Below, in pieces: positions 42,201 to 54,200 of a stretch of DNA of 64,000 nucleotides (the stretch's first letter is position 1; each line of letters opens with the position of its first letter). The translations under genes were made by a program, and so were the position numbers. The notes below the pieces were generated by a model. That model was given only the letters and a program-made list of their open reading frames with translations. It was not told the origin of the DNA and did not search any database. The DNA comes from Buxus sempervirens (Eukaryota; Streptophyta; Magnoliopsida; Buxales; Buxaceae), in the NCBI GenBank assembly GCA_947561395.2, contig OX387184.1, positions 8,804,001-8,868,000 of the forward strand, given 5' to 3'.

Positions 42201-45200
42201 CTAACTTATTTAGCCCATAAAGACTATTACTGACTATAATATAATAAATGGAAAATTTTGATGTTAAGTTCAAGAGAGTAGAGTATAAACCCTCAGTGCT
42301 TATTTAATATTTATTCTTCCCGTTGATTGTAAATCGTTGCAGTGAGAACATGAAAACAATAGGAAGATCAAACAGTTGCGCATAGGTTCTATATGATTCT
42401 GAATTGTGCCTACGTCCACAGGAGAGAGGGAATACTTTCCACTTTCTTTCTTTTTTTTCCCTTCTCAAAATGAATAAGGATACAACTAATATACCCAATC
42501 CCTACTTACAAACCTAACCTGCTCCATTAGAGAAAATAAAGTAAGATGTCCCTCAAGTTCTCTCCCCTCTGGACCCAAATTAAAATAAAAGCAACACTCC
42601 CACACTTCAAAATTATTCCATGTCGTTCCATAAAAACAAAGACAAAAAATAAGACACATGAAACAAATGAATTGAAAAATACGAAACCTTGATCGTACGA
42701 TAATCTTGTAAAAGAAATTAAAATGGAAAACAAATGACACCGTCTTGTGTCAATTAGCATTCAGTTACCAGCTTAGATCCATTAGATATTTTAATAACAA
42801 CGAATAATGGTCCACTAATGGTTATGCAGGTCTAAAGTAAATATTCTCAACGTGAGAGTATTAAGGAAATAGTGAAAGCTGCATTTTCGACCCACATCAT
42901 GTCTTTTACTTTTTCCCTCTCTCTTTTTTCCCACTTTTTACTGGCCGCTGGGCGTTGGTTTCATTTTTTCCCTTCTGATGGGTGCTTCTATTGTTTTTGT
43001 TTTTTCTATTTTTTTTTTTTTTACCTCAAATGGTTTACTTCATTTTGTAGAGACTCAAGTATCCCAATTTGTAAGTGCATATTTCCTATGATAACCATAT
43101 CATTTACATGGTCCCAATGATTCCACATTTTTTTCTGAGACTCAAAGAGGAACTAAAAAAGCTTATAACCAAACCAATTCAAAACCATGAGACTAAATGT
43201 AAAAGATATTTAAAACCAACATACAGATGCACATCTACCTTTGAATAAGCAGATTTCCTTAAATGGGCCTAAGGTCCAAGGCATTTCCATCTTCCATTTT
43301 CCAACCATATAGAATAACATAAGGAATGAACCAAAAAAAATATTAAATAAAAAAAATTCAATTTTTGCCAAACTAAAAAACCTAAAATGAGACACCTCCA
43401 GGCATGTGACTCAACAATCCATAAGGCAAAAACAATTTAAAAACAACATCGAAATATGCATCAACCTTTGCAAGAAACGGCATTCCCTAAATATGCAGAG
43501 GTCCAAGGCAGTTCCATCTTCCAAGTTCCAGCCACATAGAATCATAGAAGGAATGAACCCCACATACATAGCCACACAAACCCACCCAAACCCAACACCA
43601 CCCCCAACCTCTCACACCCCCATCCACCCACCCCACCCCAGCCCCCCAACCCCCAAACAAAAATAAATAAAAATAAAATAAATAAAACAAAGACAAAAAC
43701 AAAAATGCCCTTCCCCCAACCCTACCAATGGAAAAAGGAAGTAAAAAACAGAGAGAGAAATAAGAAACAACCTGCAAAGCGTAAAATCACACTTCCGGAT
43801 GTGTGACACAATTATCTACAGGCTTGAGTAATGAGACATTCATTAGTTTCCCTATTGCCTGGATACCTTCTAGAAAAAAGGGTCCCAAAACCGCTTCACC
43901 TTTTCTTCTAGTGAAGATATAACTTATCAAAAGGTTGTGTCCAGGTTAAATGCACAAAGCTTTCAAATCCTTATGGTCACTTTCCACAGATTATCTCCAC
44001 AAGTGAACCTCCCGACATAGATTACCAATCCATGCTTCTATCGAATTCATTTAATGATTAAAGAAATATGTCTACTATCTACTTCAATCCTTTCACCACT
44101 TTACAAAACAGAATTTACTGCAAGAGTTGCTCATATACCTGTGTTACATGAGCCAATGCCTCAAGGTAATTTTGATCAAGTTGTATTGATTTCATATGAG
44201 CCTCTTCAGCCTTTCTATACTCGCCAATCGAAGATAATGCCAAACCCTACAATAAAATTAAAATCTGTTCCATGAAAATAAAGCAATAATATGCAACAGA
44301 AAAATAAGTTTCTAAATTTATCAGAGTAAATTGAATCTTTAATTATCATAAATGCTTAAATGCTCACTAAATAGGTGTATGCTGATTTGTTATCCTTATC
44401 AATCATAACACATGAATTCAAGTCTTCAACAGCTGCATTGTAATTCTTGAACTTGAAGTTAACAATCCCTGCATTAATTCAATTTTGAATCTCTTATTTA
44501 AGTCATAGAGCAGGTACTACTCATTAAATAGATAGTGTAGCCAAGAAATAAATTATGTAACCAATGTCAAGAAGATATCTGGGTTTTGGCAACTTACCTC
44601 TTTCATGTAAAATATCCGCAGACTTTGGCTCAAACTCTAATGCCTTGGTCAAGTCTTCAATTGCCTGTAAATCATGAAAGAATCAACAAGAGAATTACTA
44701 CACGATCTAGCTTATCAGTGGAGGTTTTTGGGTTTAAGTAAGCTAGGGAAGAAGCTTAACAGGATAGTATTTTTTGCTACTATCTGGAATATTTGGTCAG
44801 TTCGTAACTGGAGGATTTTCGATGACATAAGGTGCAGCAAGGTTGGTCTTTTGGATCAGGTGATATCATCAGCAGCCATGCAGGAATCAGTCCATAAGGA
44901 TTTCAGCACTTATCAAGTTATTGATATTGTTAGGAATTGGGCCTCTATCGTTCACTTCTGATTGTATTTACTTTATTATATGTTTTTGGATTGTGTTTGT
45001 GTTTGTTTTTGTTTTGTACTCTTTGGAATGCCTACTCCTTGTGGGTGCTCCTTTCTCTTGATATGAATGAATTTCTTTACTTATCAAAAAAAAAACAAAA
45101 AAAGAGAATTACTACATAATAATATGACACTACATACAAAACACTACTGTCAGCACTCAGAAGCCATGTTGCAGAAACATATAAATATATGAATACACAT

Positions 45201-48200
45201 TACAGAAACCAATTCATTTTTTTTCTGCAAGGAAAAAGGCTTTGCTGTGTAAAAATTATTGTTTTAAGTTATAACCTACAAATTTCAGAAGAGAATATTG
45301 TCAAATAGCATGAAGATTATAGGAGAAACACTCTGTAAGATCACCCACCAGCATCCTTGTCAAATATATAGGAAAACCAGATGTTCACATGCCTCCCTCT
45401 ATATTTTCTTCTAAACTGGCCTAATGAACCTCCACTTTGTTGTCATTTGGGACCTTGTCTGAAAAATTTTTTTTTTTTTTTTGATAGGTACCTCATCTAA
45501 GATTATGCCTAAAACATAATCTTCCAATTCCTTGGGATGTCATGAAATTTCAGAACACGGTCACACATCCCTCTCTATCCCCAGTTTATTTATTCATTTA
45601 TTTATTTTCTTTGGTTGGTATGAAGAAACAACAACGTATAAAAAAGTCTTACAATATTGGACTTTTATAAAAGACATCTAAATATACAAAAGTTCCCCAT
45701 GACCATCATAACTGATTGTCAATAATTGTTCTCTAAGCAATTTCATAGCACATTCGATATCCTTAACTAAATTTCAAGGTCTTAACATGAGGGTTAAAAG
45801 TAATGAAATCTGCAATTACTTCAGATGGATCCAATATCAATATAGATCGGCTTCAGACTGGATTGGAATAAGACACAAGGGCCACCAATATTACAAAAAT
45901 GACAAACTGGTTGTATGTATCAGATTGCTCAAGCCAATACCAAAGCCCATTGACCAACCTAAACCTATATTGGAAACTAGCTCAAACCATGCTTAACCTT
46001 CGTTTCCCTGTTTGATGAGAATACAAGTATCCCTGTCAATCTCAAAAGGCCCAAGAAAAGGCCAACCAAAGGAATGAAATATTACTCGTCTCCATGCATC
46101 CAAATGGTTGCTTGACATGTACAATATATTCCAAAGCCTAGTGTATCCATAACATAGGTGTTATCTCTTCAACCACCTATATCCAAGGTTTACCGTTTTG
46201 GTGCCGATGGGTGGCAAACGAAATTTCGGTGGCACGGCGGCGGCATGCGGCCGAAACAGCGGAAAAATTTAGAAGGGCAAAAAAAGGGCAAATTTTGGTT
46301 TTTTTTGGATTTTGGGGAAATTTCGCAGGCACGCCGCTCCATTTCGCCTGCACGCCGCCCCGTTTCGCCAATAAAAATTAAACAAATTTGCATTTCTCCT
46401 CTATTTTGCCTGTTTCTCCCGTTTCGCCGAAAAATCGCCGGCGATGCAATTAAGCAATTTTTACCCTCCGAAACGCATCGTCATGTCCCAAAAAAATTCA
46501 CTGCCTATATCCCCTGTCTTAGACTTAACATTCTGCTAATTACAGATAACTATAATTCAACTCTTGGGGCCAATCAACTTATTTTCAAGAATGGTTGAAG
46601 CTCCACTGAATTCCAATCCATTACAGAGCTAACAGTGAATTAGCATGGCTAGTTGTGAATAAGTTTCGGCAAGCTCAATAGAAGCAATCATTATTTTAAA
46701 AAAAAATTTCAATACAAGTACAAAAATTTGCTTCCCGCCAGGTGGCAACAACTAAAAATGACATTACAAAATTTCCGGCTTGGACTTAATATTCTGCTAA
46801 TTACAGATAACTATAATTCAACTCTCGGGGCCAATTCCAGTAAACAACTTATTTTCAAAAATGGCTGAAGCTCCACTGAATTCCAATCTATTACAGAGCT
46901 AATAGTGAATTCGCATGGCAAGTTGCGAATAAGTTTCGGCAAGCTCTATAGAAGCAATCATTATTTTAAAAAAGAAAAATTCAATACAAGTACAAAAATT
47001 TGCTTCCTGCCAGGTGGCAACAACTAAAAATGACATTACAAAATTTCCTTAGTCTTACTCAGAATTCAGAAAGAATTTGTCTATGAAGAATGAAGCAATT
47101 AGTGTAAGTCCAAAATATTGCCACTTGCCAGGACAGCAATTGACAATAATGTCAAAAAATTTCCTCAGACATGTTCAGAAATAATTTGTATCTGAATAGT
47201 ATTTTACAACTCAGTGCAGATGTTAATATGCTCACTACCAACCTCACTTATTGCTACGTCTAGCTTTAGAAAGCTAAAAATATTTATCTCTAGCTTGACC
47301 TCATGCAGCATTCCCAAATTTCAGTGTTTCTCCTTTATTAGGAAATGTTCTTTGATATGTGCATCATGATCTCAAGCCTAGTATCAGGGTTCAAAAATCA
47401 AGCTAGGTCAATACATATTATGCATTGATCGTATCGGCACACTACTAGCATTTCCAACATTTTATGTAATTTTTTATATTATAGCAGTCAACACACAGTC
47501 AACATGTTTTGCCGCTACTACATCGATATGCTTGATATCAATCTGAAATGATAGATATGAGCACTGTAAATAGGCAGGCTGAAAGGATTTCAATCAGTTA
47601 ATGCTCCCCAAACTAAAATCAGTTGGCCTAAAACTAATCTGGCCTCAATTGAAACCAAAGCTAGTGAACCCAAACCAAGCCCAAACTCAATTTGTTGAGT
47701 TCAGGCTAGCCCACATCAGATGCATCTTCAAGGGGAAAAAAGTTAACAGAAAATTCAAAAAATAAAAAACAAAAAGTTCTGTCACCAAGATAAAACAAAT
47801 CTAACAATATAAATACTAGGAGTGCAATGGGGAAGGTTCAAGCTAAGTCTCAATCAATCACTAAAAGCCTTATCCAAGTTCCAACATATGTTGAGCAAGA
47901 CTTTCTCCTGGAATGGCTTCGCAATCTTTGTAAGTTCCTATCTTATTTCTTCTAAGAAAAAAATGATAACAGAAACCTGTTTTGGCTTATTAAATGGTTT
48001 AACGACGCAGTACATTCTGATAATTCAAGTTATCGGCACCTCTTGCACCCTAAGCAACAATCATACTACTAAAACAAATGTCTAATTTCAGTTCTGGTTC
48101 AAACTAAGGACACCTAAACTAGACTTCAAACTTCACTAGGTTTTCAAGCTGTACAAGCTTCAACTCAAACTCAACACAAACACAACTTCAGGCTTGGCAG

Positions 48201-51200
48201 GCCCTCAGCAAGCCAGTAAAACTTACAGCTCTTCCATATAGTATTTAAAAACAAAGATACTAAAATAGCAAGAAGGGAAGAGTAGAAAAAGTGAAAGAAA
48301 CACAAATAAAAGCCGTGTAAAAGATAACCTAAGTTTCCAAAAGCAAAAACATAAACAAAATTGAAGGAGATCAGGAGGGTGAGTGGGGAAGGGGGGAGAG
48401 GGGGGAGCGAGAGAGACAGAGAGAGAGAGAGACCTGTTTGGTAGGGCTGGTATTATTCTTCTATTCATTTCATTTACTGCCTTTTTTTTTAATGTTGTAA
48501 AATAAAATATGAATTTAGAGCCAAAAAAATTTTGCCCTTTTATTTCAAAGATTTCCCAACGGATTTTAAGTTCTTATCTTCATGTTTCAAAACATGTTTA
48601 AATTCTAAAACTAATAGTGCCTTGCTCTGTATAAGTAGTTAATATATTCAATGAGACAAGAACCATTTTCTCTGTGTTTAATTAATTTATGAGATATATC
48701 ATAGTTTTCATTTATAATTAATTAAGCTTTTTATTCACATTTTCATGTAATTTTGCACATCTGATTTACTCCTTCATTAATACACGTTATGATTGTGGGT
48801 ATATAATATAAAATTCATGTTAATTTATCACATTTCCAGCTCATCTTTGCATATAAATGAATCCTATTTTATATATCCTCAAGTTTCCATATGTGTCACC
48901 ATATCTATGATTTTTTACAACATTCCACATATCCAATGCGTATCTTGATATACATACAAACATACATATATATATATATATAAGTATGGCTCCTATTCAC
49001 AATCATCGTGTTTCTCATGTAACCCAAAAGAACATCAACAAGGGAGCCAATATCAATAATTTTATGTATTGCCGCCTATCATACAAGGAAAGTTGTTAAA
49101 TAAGAGGCTATTAACTTTACAGTCCTTCAATAATAAATCAATATCAAATTAATCAAACAAGGTTTCTGACAAAATTAATCTTCCTACACAAATGATTAAC
49201 CAGTTGTTGCATTAGCATGAATTAAGCTTCTAATTCTGCTTGATTCATCAGGACTCCGAAGTTTTAAAGAGACTCTTTTTCTTATAAATGCAAAAAAAAA
49301 AAAATGTCATGTAATTTATGTTGCCCAGACCAACAATAATAAATAGGGCAAAGTCACAAGCCAATGTTAGTTGTTGTCCACAAGCAGAAAATTAAACAGA
49401 ATAAAAACGCCAAACAGAAACAGCACTAAAGAAAGAACAAAATGGATGACCTGAGATTTTGCACAGTAGTGAAAAAATATGAATAGAAGCTCTTTCACTG
49501 GCAGACGCCCTAAATTTTCTTCAGCATGGTTGTTAAAAAAATTTTAATTAAAAAAAAAGTATTATCCATTCTTTTTGAAGCTATGATGAATTCATATATT
49601 TCAAATTCCAAATTGACCCCACATTAAACTCAACAAGAACTAGAAAAGCCTTCTGAAACTGAAAGTTATTATTAAGAAAAAAATTTAAAAAAAAAATTTG
49701 TATGCCAAGAAAATATTTAATCCTACATTCCCTTGTTTAATCCTACTTCTGGAGAATTTTAAAAGAAAGAAAAAAATTGTTTCTAAAGGTCACAAAAGAA
49801 ACAAAAAGGGACGGGTTATCGCTCTTGCAAACTTCAGGTGCTTCTTCCTCTTCTTTGAACTTCTTAGCATGCCTTGGAATTTGTGACTTGATGCCTAGGA
49901 CTTCAACAATATTACAAATGGTGTCCTCTATCAGTTACTACTGGTCTGAGTTATCTGGATCAGTTCTTTGTAGAAAAACTGATGTTCATCTAATTCTATT
50001 ACTAGAGGCTAGCATACTCCGTGCACCACTTAGAGAGTAAAAAATGATGAGTCTATGATAAGATATATGCTAATCCTCCCAATGCATATATGTTATCTTT
50101 CTCCCTCTAAATTCTTTCCTTTTCGTGTCCATTTACCTTAGTTCCAGAAGTAGATTATAAAAGATGATTTTTTAGGTTCAGATATCTCAAAGCATTAACA
50201 AATTACATACTACTACTGAGACACATAATGTAGCACTGTAACAGAAAATTTTCCAGGTTCATATATCTCAAAGAATTTACAAATTATAAACAACTACTGG
50301 GATACACGTAGAGAAATTTAAAATGCAAATGTGAAGGCATAAATATATGGGGGAAAAATACTGCATCAGGAAAAGACAATGATTATTCCATCATAACCAG
50401 TGAAATTTAAATTCAACAAATATTGTCAAAAATTCTCACCTTAACGGATTCACCTAATGCAGCACGGGCCTGCCCTCGTCGTTTCCATGCCTCTCCAGTT
50501 AACGGGTTCAATTCTATAGCCTGAAAATATATAGTTATCCACTTATAAGTAGGAGTTCAGATATAAATGCACCCTTGGATTTTACTTCTACCTCATACCT
50601 TTGTAAAATCAGCAATAGCAGCATCAAGTTCCCGTTTGAATGCAAATGCAGTTCCCCTCCCTATCAACGCCTCAGGATAATTAGGATTCTCTCTCAATAT
50701 CTGTGTATCAAATCGAAGGCAATAACAACAAAATTACAAAACATAATGTAAGGTCAATATGTTTTGTGAGAGAGGAAGAGAGAAGGGGGGGGGGCGCTGG
50801 AAGGTTATAACCTGGTCAAAAACAGAGACGGCATGAGCATATTTCCCTTCATTTACCTGCAAGAAAAATGTGATTAATACTGTTAAATAGCGCAACTGAA
50901 TAAAGCAACAGTCCACAACTATCAGCTTCAACTTTGCAACCATGACACCACAAAATAACTGGTAAAATCTTTTCACTGAAAAGTTGGAGATGATAACAAC
51001 ACTTAGGATGTACCTCCATTACCAACTGGACTTGACAACTTAAAATGCTTTATCTTAAAATTTATATAAAATGAAGAACCAAATCCAATAAAAATTCAAT
51101 ATTCCAAAATAACAGAAAAGGAAAAAGAGAAAAGGGAAAAATTCTTGACCAAGATGGAAAGACTAATAGCACCATACATACATGTGTGTGTGTGTGCGCA

Positions 51201-54200
51201 TGTGTGTGTCGATTTCTATGCTGGCTTTTATGACATATTAATCTTTTACTCCTGCTGTCTTTTCATGACATACTAATCTCATACAATTTTACAGATGATA
51301 TTTGACATTTCAAAATTACCATATCATGTTTTCTTTTTCAAGGGAAATTTTGTACATTTAGAAAATGGGAATTTTGAGGGGCATTTCACTTTTAATAGTT
51401 CTAACAAACTATTAAATCAAAATTTTTCAGGCTAAAGGAAATTTTGATGTCATAGAAAGAAAGAAATTATGACAAAATTTTTACTAAATTTTGGAGAAAT
51501 TTTAAACCATTTTAACATGTATTTCGCTTCTATAAAGTTTACTTACTAATTATGATAATTGATTTTAGTTGTCATTTTAATTATTAGTTTGCTTTTATGC
51601 ATCTTCCAATATTTTTTAAAAAAAATTCATTGAAACTTCCAATTTCTTTTTTTTAACTCCTCCAATTTCCCTTAATCTGAGAAAAACAATTCGCCAAAAA
51701 TATAATTTCCTCAAAATTACCCTCATCCAAAAGGCGCAGTTCCCACAAAAATTGAAATGTATAACCTTTTCTAAAACTAGGCTTTCAAATCCTTTCACAC
51801 TTCCTCAATTTATGTTCTTTTTTACCTTCTCTCATCTTCTTTAAAGCAAATATGATCTGTTGCCATCCTTTAACAAGACTAAATTAGCACAGATTAATCT
51901 GCCAAACATCACCAGCTACAGCAAAAAGTTATCTTGCATATGCTTATCCCCAATTTCGTTCTTTTCTGTCATGCAAGCACATCTCAACATCCCCATGCTA
52001 GCAACTCGAGTTAATGTAAATGTTCTTGATTGTCAACATTGTGCACCATATAGCAGAAAGGAACTCACTGCCTTATGAAATTTTATGACCACTAGCTGAT
52101 CAAGCAATAGAATGTTAATGGCATCCAGAACATAAGGTTTCCGCATTATGAGTATCTTGCACTTATTATGGACAGCAATTCATTTGGCAATAATTTCATC
52201 AAGCTCACTCCAACATCAATGAAGAGTATAATTTCTTTAATCATAACAAAAGGATGACTTCTTTCTTATGATCTTATCAAAACAGAAATTTCGGAAACAA
52301 AAAAACAAACGCACACCCGATAGTACGTATGGAACTTTTCCATCAATTCTCATAGTGATGAAATTCATTCAAAAGCCAAACTCACTCCAATTCTGCTTAT
52401 TCCAATTGAAATTCACATAATTTATGTATATGTCCACGGGCTTCTACTAAAATACAATATCGTTAGTTTTATAAGTGTAATATTTTGGTAAATGTCATAC
52501 AAGAATGTTGAAGATTTTGTAAATTGGATACAGAAAACTCCTAGAAATAAAACTTAAGTTGATTACTTTTATGTTGGCTCTTCATTCAAACCAACAACAT
52601 TGCATTAATAAGATCAGCCATATTCATGAGCAACACTTAAAATCAGGATAGGAATCCACCTCCAACTCCAAAAATGTACCTTAATCTGCTGATTTTACTC
52701 ATTTCCAGATCTCATTAAAAAAATCTGTGAAAAGGGCATCTCTACAAATAAAGCAAGAACCTCATTTTTCAAATGTACTGGTTGTAGAAAATTATCACAT
52801 TTCTCCACTTAATCAACTTCAACCGAAAGTTATTAATCCTCAACATATATGAAGAAAAAAAAAGTAACAACTTAACCACAATGAACCTTGAACTCAAAAC
52901 TCTATTACTCTAGTAACATCATTCAGAAATATTTGCAGAAATAAAATTCCCAGGTAAAGAAGATACAAACCTGCGCAATTCCTCTTGATAAACGGAAATC
53001 CAAACTTATGGACTTGGTCTTTGAGATGCACGTGGCAAAAACCTTCCTACTCCTCTGAGTTTCATTTTTCGTCTTACTGATTACTTCTGATGCATCATTT
53101 GATTTGGAGTAGATTTCTGACAAGGTGCTGCATGTCTCAGAGGTATCACTTGCTTTACTGCTTACCTCAGAGACTCCACTTGATTTGCCATGGGTTTCAC
53201 AAGTCTCATTGGATTGACTATACATTTGTGAACCTGATTTAGAAACAGAAATACTTGAATTGGAAGACATCATATCACAGTCTTCACTACGGGTAGTTCT
53301 ACTTGGTTTCGCACAAGCCAGTAGCTCTTCCAGCTCCAGTAGTTGCTTCAAATCGGTGGATTGACGAACAGCATACCCATAGCCTTGCTCCCAAACAAGA
53401 AGCGCATCCTCTTTCCTTCCCAAAGCTGATAATGCACGACCTAGATTACAGATACGCTAGAAAAACAAAGTTAACAGAAGAATGCATGAAATGCTACATG
53501 TCATAACAACTTATTAAGTTATTATACAGTTTATACAAATTTATCAAAGCCCGTAGCTCTTCCTGCACTAGTAAGTACATTTTTTTGCTCAAATGTCACT
53601 GAAGTACCTCTATCAGTTACGCACAACACATATGGAAGGCACAAATCTAATCTATTGGTGGTATCCCAGACTTCTATTGGGCAATAACAAAAACAACTAT
53701 AGACACGCGTCAGGTCAATGATGCATATTGCCCATAAATTTGCTGCATCATCATCATCATAAGCCAATTACCACCAAAGAGGGTTGGCGACAAGAATCTT
53801 GTCTTTCCATCCCGCCCTATTAAATATCACATCTTCAGTTAATCTATGTTTTTGTAAGTCTTGTTTTACACACTCCATCCATGTCTTTTTAAGTCTTCCT
53901 CTTGCTTGCTTAAGACCTTCAATATGCATACAAATAGGAAATTGGAAGGTGGTTCACATGGCCCACCTGGAGGATTTACTGTAGGTCAGTGATCTAGATT
54001 GGTCACATCATCCCTCCACGTGGCAGGAAAAAACCTATATTAGATATAAATTTTGCACATATTAGAAAATAATATTTCTCCAAGCAGAAAACTCAATCCA
54101 CTTTGATGTTTTCTTCTGCCAAAAATAATAGAATCTCTTAGGGTTTATGTTGTGATTAAAATTTTAGATTGATAGATATCTGTTACGGTTTAGCTGTGAT

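Noticed and set aside
43560-43660. C-rich tract (CCACCC-type) as a gene or G-quadruplex promoter
   Set aside because: It is a low-complexity expansion after a tandem duplication deep in SRFR1 intron 9. No transcription signal visible.
46158-46598. 146-codon open frame over the GC-rich island
   Set aside because: Open frames exist on both strands because of base composition. No recognisable domain, and it lies inside an SRFR1 intron.
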